Positions 24,893 to 38,362 of a stretch of DNA of 64,000 bases are shown piece by piece; within the stretch, counting starts at the first letter, position 1, and each line of letters begins with the position of its first letter. The notes beneath the pieces are model-generated. The model saw nothing but the letters and a program-made list of their open reading frames with translations, ran no database searches and was not told the DNA's origin. Origin of the DNA: Theobroma cacao. Lineage: Eukaryota > Streptophyta > Magnoliopsida > Malvales > Malvaceae. Position numbers and translations under genes: made by a program. The DNA lies in the NCBI RefSeq assembly GCF_000208745.1, contig NC_030855.1, positions 24,455,759-24,519,758 on the forward strand, given 5' to 3'.

Positions 24893-27800
24893 TTAAACCG
24901 TGCCATAAATATGAGAAGACCTGGCAGGGCTATCTGTCAAATTGGTATTTGATCAGAGTCACGAAAAAGTCTTACCGCTACATGCATTGTTTCACCTAGG
25001 TTTCAATACCCAATCACCTCTCACCACGTCTTCAGCTCGTGAATCTGCCTGTTCATCAGACATCACCATTACCAGAAACCCCAATCCAGAAAAAGAAAAA
25101 TCGATCACTCAATTTTCCTGCCTCCCCTACGTGTCCTACACTGCTTTCATCGGACGCTAATCAGTTTGAGAAAGTTCTTGACCTCTCTCACACACCAGGG
25201 CCATGTGTCTGTTCTTCTCGTCACTCTCCTCATCTGATTTCTATATAAAGGAAGTTCTTTGCATGGTTGACTTATAAATAGTAATAAAATTGCATGGCAC
25301 ATCATCAACAAATTAATGCTTTGGATTTGGTATCTAGAAATAGCATTAAACAATCTTCATTTTTCCCTGTAGAGAAATGGCCCTTAAGACTGGTTTTATT
25401 ATTCAAATGTTTGTTGGAGCAATCGAACAGCCCGCAACAGAAACTTAACAACATGATTTTATTAGTAGGAAATTTATAGATAATCTACCAAACATGAACA
25501 CGTATGCAACTCCTTTCGGAAAACCCATGCACAAGCAAACCCTAGATGTTGGACAACTAATTACACTATCAAGCCATATTATGCAAGCAAAATCTTTTTA
25601 ATTAAAACTCGTAAATCTCTATTAATAATATACTCATTTCGCGATATAATATGTTAACCGTCTTGATATTTCATTTGATGACACTGTCGCCTCGACAACA
25701 AACACGGAGACATGTACCTATGATTATGCTCGTATTTAATGTTAATTATTTTGAATTAGTGAAAACCTAATCGCTGTTTTAGTGTGAGGCAAGATTATGT
25801 TTGGTATTTTTTTTCTCATCATGGTCGTACGGATAATAATATTATAAAGGCAAGGTCAGAAAGGCAAGCAAGCTAAAGAAGGCAGAGGGAGTAAAATATT
25901 ATTTGACCATGTACGTACCTTATGCTAATATTTGTTTTATTAGATAAAGCCAAAGCCTATATGAACAGTGTTTTCACATGAAATTCACTTTTGCATTTAT
26001 TATTCCCATTAAATAATTAAACAAAATTAAATATTACTAATAGGGGAAGACTGCCTTGGATTTGGAGCAACAAACGTATTTGCTTTTGAATCGCTACGTG
26101 TCTCAATGAAATGCTTAATTAAAGGATAATTCCCATATTTAGCTGCCTTGGTTGTTTGGAAGAGAAGACATCGAGACGTCAGATGTTATGACGTGGAGGC
26201 CTTATGATGGGCTGATTTCCTCTTTGTGGTCACCATTTCGGAGATCTGGCGTCTTGCATCGTAACACGTATAAGCTTAAAGTACTAGATGATGAAATTAA
26301 TTAAGTTAATTAAACCCCGAGGAAGAGAAAGAAAGGGGTCTCGCACGTGAGATGTCGTGGTGCATGCAAATTTTGCAAATATAGAATTAAGATTATTATT
26401 TTATTTCCTAATTTTGGGAAAATGCATAATATATTATTTGATTTTTACTAAAACTACAATCTGACCAAACTGTCCTTTTACGCTTGCGCGTGACAGAGTG
26501 GCGTAGCTGATAATCAGCCAATATGGTCGGCCGGCCTAAAGCCAAGCTTAGACGTCGGAAAACCTAATGTAATAGCTAGGCTAAAAGGAAAATGTCCAAA
26601 AAACACAGCACAAAAGGTTAAAAGGGGCCGCAATTTCTTCCAAAATTCAGTGCCATTTAGTCATAATCTTCTCCATAACTTTGTTGAATTGGAACAGTTT
26701 TCAGGGTGAAATGGCGTGGACCCATTTTCGGAGCTTTGAAAATGGAAGTCCTTAAAGGAAACCTTGTTTCCCCTTTTAATCTCAATCACGTTTTCTTTTC
26801 TTTTCTTAATATTTATGCTTTCCTGTTATGCTTTCTTCCTTCCCTGTTTGACTCAAAAGGGTTATCTCTCATAGCTTTATACACCTCTGAATTCGACAAG
26901 AATTCATGGCCCCACTTAAAGGCTGTGGGAGGGTGAAGAAAATAGGCAAAAAGCAACAAATCAAGATTTGTCTCTAACATGGTAGGAAGAAGAAAACACA
27001 CACAACACACACTGATGTTATCCACATATTTTGCTTCAATTTGAACCCATTTTTTTTTTTATCACAGGAGGGACGACATTTACAATGATTGGTTTAACCT
27101 TAATCTGTAGTCTCCAAGCTGATACGTATGTTATTTTGATGTTACAAGACCTTATGATGATCCGTAATTCAATTGAAGAGATAATCTAGAAAAAATAGTT
27201 GGTATGTCCACGGGGTGGTTGTGATTGTATGGCTAGGTTAGGCTTAGGTTTTGGAGCCTTTTCTGCAGAGGGAGGGAAACGAGAGGCTGTAAACTCGTGA
27301 GAAATGGGAACAATAATATACAATGGTTTCTTTTTTCTTTTTTTTTTTGTTTTGTTTCTCTGAAGATGATCATATCGCCATCACAAACTACCCATAGTCT
27401 ATTTTAGAAGCAAACCCAAGGATAATAATTGCTGGCTCGATTGAATATTGCAGAAGTCAATGAAGTTGAGTTCTTGACGTTTTGCTGGACAGCAAATCAT
27501 CATATTTCAAATGTGGCGGAGAACCAAGACTAGGAGACAAACATGACAAACAATGGCGACTTAATCCTTTCGGGCAAAGCTAATTAAAATTGAACTACTG
27601 TTTATTATATAAATATATATAAGAAAACTTTTTGGTTGCATTATTTTGCCAATGATTGATCAAGTTCACAAGTTACTCCAATACGACGATTTGATTTTCT
27701 TTGGTAAAAACTTTTTGAGACCGTAACATCAAGTTAACGTGTTAAAGGGTTATTTCCGATTTCTTGTAAATGGGTAATTCGAAACACCATGTGAATTAAT

Positions 27801-29076
27801 TACAAATTCAACGTCAAATACGTTAACTGGACAAATAATATGAATTGTATAACTCTTTAATTACGTAATAAGCATCATGCAAGTTGAGAGCTGAAATTAT
27901 GAAAGACTTGCATGATCATTGCTGCAATATAGACAATGAAGAAGCGTTTTCTTTAATTTTGAGTTGGCTCTCGGCTGTTGACTAAGCTCGCTATCAATAT
28001 ATGGTGAAACATACTCACATGAAAAACCAAACCAAGGGTGGACTAAAACTACACAACTATGCCGGAAGTCGTCGTGATGTGCATGCTACCGTCTTCATGT
28101 TCACACAAAAATCAAACTTTCCCTTTCTTTTTTTCTTGTGCTAACTTTATTTTTATGTTGACTAATCAGCTCTAAAATTCGATCTACATACCCCTACTCC
28201 TCCCATGAAGATTAAGCTTGTGTTAATCTAATATATAAGTGTAATCCAATCAATGGAAGAATTAGAAAAGCAAAAGAAGAGAATTGGTTTATCTATGAAG
28301 AACACAACATCTCGATGAAGGATAGGAAAGCCTTATCTTGAAATTTATTGGAGGAGAAGCCTTTTTTCAATCCTGTGTATGCATAATAAATGTTCATATA
28401 TTTCGGCAATCACCCAACTCTATTATTGCCATCTCGAATTAAATGCTTCCCACGCATGTAATTATCTAAAGCATATAAATATATATTGACCTTCAACCTC
28501 GATAAATGGAGGGGAAAATGCTTGCATTACCCTCATGTGGTGGGAACAGAATTGGTCCAGCAAAGCTGCTACCTTGGGTAAAGCTGTCTTTTGATTCAAA
28601 GACTTTGGCTTTTCAAGTCACAAGTCACAATCCCAGACGAGAGCCTTTTTAGCTTGAGTCAAGCCCCAATCCTGTAAAACTGCAGCCATGCAGATGCAAA
28701 GAAAAGGAGGAGGGGGATGAGAAAACCTGTAACGAAGGTCATGCTTTTAGAGAGGGCACGTGGCTGTTTGATGTTGGTGACAGCTAATATCAATCCAGAA
28801 AGTAAGGAGTGACCCTCTCCGCCGGGACAATGATGGGCAATAACAAAGGAGATTTTGGGTTGGATTAATTGAGATTTATTAATGGGAGAAAAAATTAATA
28901 TAAAAATGGTGGGGGTTTGTAGATTTTTACCAATCCAACTAAAGACAGAGAGATTTAATTTAGGGGGCCTTCACATTTTTCTCCAAAGGAGGAGGACACG
29001 TCGCCATAGTGATAAACAGAGGACGGTACCGAATCCTGTTGACTTGCTTTGGTTTCTTACCCTTCTCTTCTTTGGC
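24893..29076. other. 5 kb gene-free region upstream of the MYB gene
   Basis: Very AT-rich with long runs of A and T. The open frames seen (for example 24942-25353 and 26706-27025) overlap on both strands and lack recognisable similarity or splice partners. No transposon ends were recognised. The last kilobase should be the MYB promoter. Confidence 0.5.
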
Positions 29077-29084
29077 TATTTATA
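29077..29084 (+). promoter_or_regulatory. TATA box of the MYB gene
   Basis: TATTTATA, about 160 bp upstream of the start codon at 29242, followed by a pyrimidine-rich leader with CTCTC runs. Confidence 0.5.
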
Positions 29085-29241
29085 CAAGTACGTCCTCATA
29101 CGGACCCTACATCTCTTTGCTGCAAATTTCTCTCTTTTCTCTTCGATGCTCTCAACCTCTCTCTCTTTCTCGAGGAGAGTCGTCTAACCAAAAGCTAACC
29201 ATACTACAACCAGAAAGGAAAGAAAGAACAGTAATTATACC

Positions 29242-30572
29242 ATGGGGAGAGCACCTTGCTGTGATAAAAATGGACTCAAAAAAGGGCCGTGGACGCCGGA
29301 AGAGGATCAGAAGTTGATCGATTATATTGAGAAACATGGTTATGGAAATTGGAGGACGCTGCCTAAGAATGCTGGTAAGCATTACTACTGTTTCTTGGTT
29401 GGACAAGTCTTCGTCATTGGCGTGTGTGTTTTTTTTAATGTGGCTGCTTTGGATGAATTATTGTACTTTTTTATGACTTTATGCTAATGGGATTTTTTTT
29501 TAATTGTTAATAACAGGGCTGCAAAGGTGTGGAAAGAGTTGCCGTCTTCGATGGACCAATTACTTGAGGCCTGACATCAAGAGAGGAAGATTTTCTTTTG
29601 AAGAGGAAGAGACAATAATTCAGCTACACAGTATTTTGGGCAACAAGTAAGTTCTTTGCCATCTTTTCCTTTGTTTTGGTTCCTTTTTCTCTGTTCGTTT
29701 TCAGTGTTCACTAAGATGTTTCTGAATATCATAGGTGGTCTGCCATTGCTGCTCGGTTGCCTGGAAGAACAGACAACGAAATAAAAAACTATTGGAACAC
29801 TCACATTAGAAAGAGGCTTCTCCGAATGGGAATCGATCCGGTGACTCATAGTCCCCGACTGGATCTTCTCGACCTATCCTCGATCCTAAGCTCATCTCTC
29901 TACAACCAATCTCAAATGAACATGTCGAGGTTACTCGGGGTCCAATCCTTTGTTAATCCTGAGCTTCTAAGGCTAGCCACTTCTCTTATGTCATCTCAAC
30001 GTGAAAACCAAAGCCAAAACCAGAACCAAAACCAAAGTTTCCTTCTTCAAAATGTTCCAGAAAGCCAACTTGGCAGTTCCCAAGTCCAAAACCAGTATCA
30101 ACCATTAATGCAATCTAACCATCTCCCAACGCAAGTCCAGGAGATCCCAGCTTGCACCTCATTGAATGGTACTCCTTGTATTCCATTTTCTAGCGATGCA
30201 CAACTCATGAACCCCAATGTGGACCACTTTCCATCAAATCTCACCGACTTAAGTGACTGGCCAGGCAATGCGATGCCTTCAAATTTGACTGAAGATTACG
30301 TGCCGCTACAGCCAAACTATAACTATTACGGCGCCTCTGATCAAACCGTCATGGACCCTTCCTCCGATACCTCAAACTTCCATTCCAACAACAGCAACCA
30401 GAGCTTCAGCTTCGCGTCAGTTTTATCGACGCCTTCATCAAGTCCAACCCCATTGAATTCAAACTCAACGTACATCAACAGCAGCAGCACAGAAGACGAA
30501 AGAGAAAGCTATTGCAGCGACATTTTGAAGTTTGAAATCCCAGATATTTTGGATGTTAATGAATTCATGTAA
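29242..30572 (+). CDS. MYB102: R2R3-MYB transcription factor, MYB102/MYB49 type
   Basis: Three exons (29242-29374, 29517-29646, 29735-30572) of 133, 130 and 838 bp, the standard R2R3-MYB structure, giving 366 aa. R2 is about residues 10-62 ([20 protein letters not shown], regularly spaced Trp) and R3 about 63-113 (first Trp replaced by Phe as usual: [10 protein letters not shown]; then [19 protein letters not shown]). The conserved [20 protein letters not shown] follows. The C-terminal half is rich in Gln, Asn and Ser (residues about 165-340) and ends in an acidic stretch [13 protein letters not shown], likely a transactivation region. This composition and gene order fit subgroup 11 (MYB41, 49, 74, 102), regulators of ABA, wound, salt and cuticle/suberin responses. 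Assignment to MYB102 rather than MYB49 or MYB74 is inference. Confidence 0.93.
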
Positions 30573-31004
30573 TTCCCCAAAACTCACAAAAAAAAAAAGA
30601 GTTTCCCTTTTGTCCATTTTGATGGGTTCTTGGATTCAGTGGGGGGCTGTTGATACGTGTAAAATTTTCTACTAATAGTTAATTTGTTGCATTTTTCTTA
30701 AGCTTACTGTATTAGGAAGCAAAATCCTACCTTTGTCTCTTATTCTCTTTTTTTATATAATGGGAAGTTTCCATTATTGATATGTCACAACATATTTCCT
30801 TCTGCCTCTCCTTACTTTCTATTTGTATACATATCTTATCATATCTTACTCGCATTAGTCATCTTATCATATGCTTATTCAATTCATGTCAAATGTCAGA
30901 TCAGATGCCCATTCCCTAAATGTATAAAAAAAGACTTAAATAAAAGGAACAATAATGAATCACATCATACATAAGGATGATGCTGTTGGCTTTGTTCACA
31001 AGAT

Positions 31005-31349
31005 TCATAACAGTCTCAATACATAAAGCAACATCCTTTTTGGCCCTTCCCTAGTGTGGGAAATCTTTGCCTATAACAAGAAAGCTTATAAAGTAGAACC
31101 CAAGTTAAGAAAAAGCAGAAAAATTAATATAATCAAATTATAGTGAAATATACTAATTCCCAAAGTGTTTCTTACATGAGTCATAAGAGAGAAAGGTGTT
31201 GGCTTCAAAGATCCCGACAGGAGGTCAAATTCCGGAGGGCTTTCCGGCCATGACAGCGCCGGAGGTTTTGCATGGGACGCGTGTCTGTGCCACCTGTAAG
31301 GGCAACGGTCTTTTTCAGGTAGTGATAAAGTATGTGAGTGAATTTGCAT
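31005..31349 (-). CDS. possible two-exon small protein, unrecognised
   Basis: On the minus strand an ATG at 31349 opens 58 codons ending at a GTAAGA donor (31176). A TATAG acceptor 105 bp on (31070) continues the frame for 21 codons to TGA at 31005, giving 79 aa with no membrane segment. The first exon is far less AT-rich than its surroundings and encodes RWHRHASHAKPPALSWPES, which looks protein-like. I do not recognise a family. It lies tail to tail with the MYB gene. It could equally be a non-coding transcript or chance. Confidence 0.3.
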
Positions 31350-34140
31350 GGGAGAGGATTATGTAATGGTAATGGCGGGGTTTGACCTCCAAATATTAAA
31401 AAATAAAACAGCGAAGGGCACGTGTCGATCTGTTAGCGGCTACCAAATCCGTGGGAGGGGAGGGGGCGGGACCACCTTTTAAAGGGAGAGCTTGCTTTTA
31501 TTGAAAAACATGGCGTGGCTCTTGTGTTGTTTTTGGGCCTTTTATCATCTGCTCATAACATTAATCAGCTTCAGTGTCAAACCCCGAGGGCAGAACCTGA
31601 TGTGCGATCACGTCAGCATCTTGGGGGACACGTGGACTCAATCATGCACAGGGTGGGTCCCAAGAAGAAAGGTTTTTGAGGTCTTTTCAGGCTGAACCGG
31701 TTGACCCGGTAACCACAGTATACAGTCAGGCTTTGTTTTCCAGCTTTTTGTCAATATCACGCTTTAATCAAATAAGAGTAATACTTCAGGTTAATTCATG
31801 ATTATGTTAATCATTGGAAGAAAGTAAGATTAACTGTTTTATTTGCCAAAACAAATGCATGCACTGTTCTTGAGAAAATGACATATATACATTTTCTACT
31901 TAATTACAGGGTAATTATAAGCAGAGTTAATTTCAAATTAATGTTATTAATTTGCATGTTAGGGGAAGGAGTTTTATTACATTGGGTATGTCCGCGGCAA
32001 GAAGGGTCCGGATTTATGTGCGTACGCGGCGCGCCGCCACGAATCTGGAATATATTGTATTCTCCACACATACGTCTCTTGGCTAAGAGAGAAATTTAAC
32101 CTCATGGCTTTGAAACCGTTGCAGTGGAGTTTGGCCACACAATTAAAACTCGTGCCTGCTGCTTTTAATTTTGGTCATGTATTTGCATGACTTTTTTAGT
32201 TTCAACATGGTTAATTCTAATTATTATTATACACTCAAACATTTAATTTATTAATTAATATATAATTTTTTTATTTAAAGAGTATGAATTTGAATTTTTT
32301 TTTGAAAAAAAGAATTTAATGATTATTACAAATTACTATAAAAATAATAAAATTAAAACATGAAACTCATCGCAAGCTTTAATTTTGAAGCTCAAAATAT
32401 ATTAATACAAATTTTACAAAAAAAAAAAATATACGTGAGCGTACGTACATATGTCGTGACATCATAATAAGATACGAAGTCATATACATATATTGATTCA
32501 TTATTTAACTTTGAACATCTGCCCAAAAGCAAATGGAATAATGTAATTATTTGGATCACCAATATACTAATAGTTCCCTAATTAACACATTGAGATGGTC
32601 AACTCTTTTGTTGATGGATTAACTAAATTAAGGTTTTCCGTAATAAGGACTTGTTAATCATTAATACATTAAAACTAATGGCTTTTGCAGCTAGCTTAGG
32701 CATAAGATTAACAAGTATGGAGGGGGTATTTGTTAGCATTTATTACTTAAAAGGAAGCAGCTGAGATTTGACGTACGTATGTATATAACAAGGAAAAAAG
32801 AACAAAGCAGCTGAGTGATTCATCAGATGCATGAACGAAGTGTGAACAATGTCAACCGTGCACGTAAAAAGCGATGAACCAAATTCACCTTACCAAACCA
32901 AACACAGCAAAATGTCAATAACTCGGCACTTATAAGCAGACCAACTTCCCTATCTTCTACTCGTGCGATTCGAAGCTGCTCCTTCCCCGACCCCCTTCTT
33001 TACCCATCCTCTAGGTCAAAACCCAACACCCACCACACCCCGCAACAAAAAAAAACTGCATGTAAGCTCTACGTCATTTTTACGTAGAAAATCAGGGTTT
33101 TAATCCATGGGTCCATTGTCCAAAACCAAACCGGTTAGGCACCTCTCTGTCGGTCTTTCTCACGTTACATCCGTATGTAATCCAATCCCATATACAACAG
33201 AAAATGAGATCCAAGGCTTGACGTGTCAATTAGCGTAGAAGTTTTTGTGGTATAAAGGTACGGTGCTTATTTGACTATGAGCCGACCAGAGAGACTGAGA
33301 AAAGGACCCTGTCCATTTCTCGACCGCCCAAAGAAAATCTGCTCTTTCAAACATTTTGAATGAGTAAACCTCTAAAGTGCGTTTCTGTCTGAATTTACCT
33401 TTGGCATTTTTCTTTCTTTCTTTCTTTCTTTTCTTTTCCCTTTTGTTGCCTTTCAAATGACATTCAGTAGTGCGGCATGGCACTTGGGCGTAAGGAAAAT
33501 GTGCACAATTTGGGGCCTCGTGACGGTTCTCACTTATCTTTTGTGAACATTGAGATGGGATTATTGACTAAGAATCATCACTTTTTGGATGTTTCTTTTA
33601 GAAATATTGAAACTTATAAGTGTAAAGAAAGGTTTGATTTTATTTTTATGTGTCTGCCGCAATTACAGAAGCAAACATATGTTTGTGCTGATATGTTGGT
33701 TTCTAGACTGTGGGGTTAAAAGGTAGGCAACAGGACTTGCTGTAACCTTAACTGATGATTGCTTCAAGCTTTAGATCATTGACGGTAAAAGCTTCAGATT
33801 CCATTTCTCTCTCTCTCTCTTTTGAGGGATATATTTTTACTTATTCAATTTTGCTTGTCTATCTATGTGTGTGAACCCTCTTTGCTCTTTTGTCTTTGGG
33901 GTGTAATTGTCAGTTGAAAAACAAGGGGATGTCGTTGAATTAATACATTGCATTAAAAAATTGGATTGATATTGTATTTATATACGGATGGTTGACTATT
34001 ACGAAGCAAATGAATAAATGTATATTTTTATTACACATTTTTTAATTATATATAACTTAGTCTTATTATATTTTGAAAACATATAGGTAATTAATAAAAT
34101 AATATTACATATTTATTATTCAATCAAATATTAAGTGTAA

Positions 34141-34144
34141 ATAC

Positions 34145-34182
<38 letters not shown>

Positions 34183-34184
34183 AT
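34141..34184. repeat. compound (AT)n(GT)n microsatellite
   Basis: About 23 bp of alternating TA followed by about 20 bp of alternating TG, in spacer. Confidence 0.9.
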
Positions 34185-36414
34185 AGGTTTCTCTCAATCA
34201 TCATAATGATCCACTCCTTCGAAAATTTTGACATACTTGTAGGGTGGAGAGAGGGAGAGGAGTAAAGAATTAAGGGGTAGTGATGTTATCATTTTAAGAT
34301 TAGGTTAATATAAAGTATTCTTAGTACAATAATACAAAACAGTGCTACTTTTTACCCATCTATTGAATTATATATAAATTATTCAATCATTAGAGTTGAC
34401 TTAATACAGTATCAAAATTTTGGATTTAACCTAACCTTCACTTTAATATACTTCGAAGGGATTAAGGGTGGCTAGCTTTTGACTGTTCAATCAGCTCTTA
34501 TTAGTATCAATGGCTCCATAATTAATGAAATTATATCATGCGTCACATGTAATATATACAATATAAAGATAAAGTTAAAATTTTCAAAAATAATTATTCG
34601 TCATTATGATCCATTTAAATTTCATAACTTTGACATAGAGATTCAGATAATCTTCCTCCATTGGATTATCTTAACAATATTTCATTCTCTTTGTGGCTGA
34701 AAGAAACCTTTGGGTGTATCCAAAGGGTCGAATGAAATAACACCTTTCGGTGGAGGGTGATGGAAATTAACACCCGTTGCTTGTCATGATCCAGAAATGT
34801 CACAATTCTGCTATTGGGAGTCAAAGAAAAACTTGGGGTATTAATTTCTGACAATAAGAAGACGTTTGTAATGGTTTGTAATGTCAGCAATGGTGCACTT
34901 GGCGATCGATTAGATCACCCTTTGATAAAATGCTAGAATATTTAATTGTTTAGTGTATCAAGTCGAGCTGGAATTATGATTTGGAAAATGACTTTTGTTT
35001 CTCGGGTTTGATAATGATTAATCATGGCCTTTATCGATAAGGTTATGGCTAGCGCTAGCCAGCTAGAGAGTCTAAATTGGCAAATGGGCAAAAAATCAGC
35101 ACTGGCCTTGGTATGGTTTCTTTTTGCTAGTTGGTGCCAGATTGCCATTAGACTTGATTCCTGCCTTCAAATGCGATCAATACCTTCCTTACTACTTAGT
35201 ACGTGTTGGATAGCTGTTGAATGATTGAATCCCCCAATAACCAAAGGTAATCACTCGACTGAACGTGAAAGTCAGAAACGATGGTAGACTTCAGAGTTTA
35301 ACCTTAGCTCCTTAGCTTGATTCAAAATTATACTTAGGCGGCAATTTGTTCGGAATATATTGGAGCAGCCACCCCAAAGTTACCAACCATATGTCAAACA
35401 CGTTAAGTTAAGCTTTTGTCTCTTTGTTCTTTCCTACCTTCCTGTCCTTGTTTTCTGAATTCAATTGGTTTGTGACTTGTGAGTATCTGGCTGTAATCTT
35501 CATGGTGCACAGTCGAACAGTTTTTATATAACAACAAGATATCGTTATCACTGGCCCGTTTGGTATGGGTTTTTCTTAATGTTGATAATCCGATAACATC
35601 AGAAAAGGTTCCCTGTGCTAGCAATGGATGCTGACTAATACTCAATCGTAGACTATTGGAGCAGAAAAAGAAAATTTTGGTCCTAATAGGCCTGTCCAGG
35701 GCAAGATTGATGGGCTCAAATACAAATAAGTTTGAGCCTTCTGTAATTGGGCAATGAAATTCTGACCATGTCAAACCTTTTCAGGCTTTTGCATTCGGAT
35801 GACACTTGATCCAAGCAGAAATGTTAGCCCAAAACCAGAAATGTTCTTCCTAGAAACCATTACAGAATGGCCCCAGATTTTATTTGCTCTGAGAGGCCCA
35901 AGAATAAGCCAGAGATGGCAACCATGAAGCAACTGGAATCGTCCAATAATGATGGATTAATGCTCCATAATATAATCTTTCTCAATTTCCCATGTGACTA
36001 GGCCAACAATGGCATCTGATTGTGCCACCAAATTGTGTTGTACGATTAAAATATATGGTTGATTGGTGTTGATTCTTAGTTGCTTTCATGTAATTATTCT
36101 TAAGAGACTCTGCATATTGAGAAAAACCAGTCAACGAACATGAATTCCCACTTTCCTTGAGTGGGATCGGAGCAGTTTGATTGCAGCTGGTAGTTGCTCA
36201 CTTCCAAAGTCTTGTTGATGGTTTTCAACGCAAAAGCTTCCAGGTTTGTTGAATATGGAATTTCTATCCTCACCCTTTGAGATAACCACCAGCAAAAACA
36301 AGAACAAATGTTGTAATAACTAACCAAGACAAAGATCGTTGAAGATGTTGCGGATATTTCAGTCTATTGGAGATTACAGCCGCCGGCCAATAACCGACTC
36401 ATGCCCAAACTACC

Positions 36415-36425
36415 AACACGTGTCT
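36415..36425. promoter_or_regulatory. ACGTG element (ABRE/G-box-like) in the MFT promoter
   Basis: The sequence ACACGTGTC lies about 230 bp upstream of the MFT start codon. MFT of Arabidopsis is known to be ABA-regulated through ABI5/ABI3, so an ACGTG core here is suggestive. Its function is inference from position and sequence only. Confidence 0.35.
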
Positions 36426-36592
36426 ACTTGGCACTTTCATTTGTGGACAAGGCAACGTGTAAAGTCACCCAACGTTGTCCCCTCAACGTGTCGATCCTAA
36501 ACAAATCCCATGCCAACAGCTAACTTCGTCACTTCCAGCACCCAATACCAACAAGAACAAAAAAGATTAGAACGAAAGGAAAATTCCAAAAC

Positions 36593-36599
36593 TATAAAT
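36593..36599 (+). promoter_or_regulatory. TATA box of MFT
   Basis: TATAAAT about 55 bp upstream of the start codon at 36652, implying a short leader. Confidence 0.5.
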
Positions 36600-36651
36600 T
36601 AGATTAATCCATCAAAGACAAAATAAGGGTCTAGTCCGATTGAGACGCCAC

Positions 36652-37481
36652 ATGGCTCGGTCCGTGGAGCCGCTGGTTGTGGGCAGAGTGATCGGAGATG
36701 TGCTCGACATATTCACTCCTGCTGCGGAGCTTACTGTCCATTATAGCACCAAGCAGGTCCACAATGGCTGTGATATCAAGCCATCTTCTGCTGCTGATAA
36801 ACCTCATGTCCGAATCCTTAGCCCTGTCGTCTCTTCCAGTTTATACACTCTCGTATGCAATTCTTCCAATAAATTTTCCTTTCTCGCTCTTATCTCTGTG
36901 ACAGTGATTCAATAGTGTAGCAATATATGCAGGTTATGGTTGATCCTGACGCCCCAACTCCAAGTGAACCCAGATTAAGGGAGTGGCTGCACTGGTAATT
37001 CCATTATCATGCTTATCTCTGCTAGTATACTGTGTAAAGAATGAAATGTCACTATAAAAATTTGGTACAAGTAATGTTTCTGTTGCAGGATTGTTGTAGA
37101 TATTCCTGAGGGACATGATGCTACCAAAGGTATAGCTTTTCCATTCTATCTTTCATCTCCAAAACACTACTCTTAATCATAGAAGACGAGAGCATAGATT
37201 TTCAAATTACTTTACATGGGATTTACATGATACAATATTGTGATATTGGGAATACAGGAAGAGAGATGGTGCCTTACATGGGACCCCAGCCACCCACAGG
37301 AATTCACAGGTATATTTTGGTACTGTTTAAGCAGGAGAGAGCAACGGAGGGAGGGTGTCAACTGCCAGATGCCCGAGCCAACTTCAGTACTCGCCAATTC
37401 GCTGCTCAAAACAGCCTGGGGCTTCCAGTTGCTGCAGTGTATTTCAACTCACAGAAGGAACCAGCAGTGAAGAAACGCTAG
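36652..37481 (+). CDS. MFT: MFT, MOTHER OF FT AND TFL1-like PEBP protein
   Basis: Phosphatidylethanolamine-binding-protein family regulator; MFT members act mainly in seed germination and dormancy downstream of ABA and gibberellin. Four exons 36652-36852, 36933-36994, 37089-37129 and 37258-37481 (201, 62, 41, 224 bp) have the invariant FT/TFL1 exon sizes for exons 2 and 3. The product is 175 aa. It shows DPDAPTPSEPRLREWLHW, where the Trp in REWLHW is the MFT signature at the site that is Tyr in FT and His in TFL1, then PPTGIHRYILVLFKQ and the basic C-terminus KEPAVKKR. I use the second in-frame ATG (36652) because MARSVEPLVVGRVIGDVLD is the family start; the upstream ATG at 36640 adds only MRRH. 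It is the only complete MFT in an array of MFT plus ABC1-kinase units. Confidence 0.93.
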
Positions 37482-38362
37482 CAGATAGTGCAACATATAA
37501 CGTTCAGTAGATTTTGTGTTAACATTCACTAAAAGAATGCATAATAGGTTTGATATGGTTATGCAGATGGGTCTTTGTTGGTAAACAACTGATTTTGATG
37601 TGTACGTAATTATCATTAATTTTGGTTTGAATAGATTTTACGTTTGAATCTAATAATATCAACATCGAAAAAACCGATCCAAATTAATTGAATTATCGAT
37701 AATTGATTATCTCGAATTGGATGTGTGTTGGATAATATTTTTATGTAAGGCAAACTTTAACCAATGAGGTGAAACAAGCCAATAAGACCACAGCTTCTGG
37801 GTTTTTGAACAGAATTAACAAACCAACAAAATATAGATTCCAGATTTTTTTATCTTTTCAAAATTTTTGGAGTTTCTTTGGAGAATTTTAAATATGTTTT
37901 TTTTAATTAATATACCAGGGATAAATTCTGTTCTTATCTAAAATTGGATTGTTAATTTTTGTTTAATAAAAATGTTAAAAACTCTCGATTTAAAGTTAAT
38001 TTATTTGTTTATATTTAAATATATTTTTGTGTTTTACTGTCAAAATTAACATCTTGAACATTTGCTAGTAGTAAAAAATATTAATTGAGAAAAGAGGTCT
38101 AAATAAAATTTATTATTTTTTTACCCTTCATTAAAATAACATACCAAGTCGGGCGCCGGTCTGTTTCACTTCTTCTTCTTCCTCTTGCGCGGTTAGGTTT
38201 TGCCAAAACGAACTATAAAAACACACATCCGAATTCTGATTGTCAATCAGAAAGAGATTCATCAATAAGAAATTGCCTTCAAGAACTTTTTCTTCTATTC
38301 ATCACCGCCTTCGCACGTTAGCCTCTCCGAGCTCCCTCTTATATCCCTCCCTCTATATCGAC
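37482..38362. other. MFT 3' flank and ABC1-kinase promoter, unit 1
   Basis: From about 37549 on, this stretch is repeated with divergence at about 42887-44010 and 48380-49240. The CT-rich leader with TCTTCTTCTTCC near 38170 precedes the kinase start codon in all three copies. There is no gene of its own here. Confidence 0.7.

Larger units (their letters stand above)
31400..36592. other. 5 kb gene-free region upstream of MFT
   Basis: AT-rich spacer. Frames at 31492-31695, 33226-33719, 34479-34890 and 35403-35774 have no family similarity. A short GC-rich patch with an AscI-like palindrome (CGGCGCGCCG) sits near 32030 in otherwise AT-rich DNA. A dinucleotide microsatellite is at 34141-34184. 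I see nothing else. Confidence 0.5.

Noticed and set aside
32020..32045. GC-rich palindrome near CGGCGCGCCG
   Set aside because: Too short and isolated to call a regulatory site or element end; recorded only as part of the spacer.
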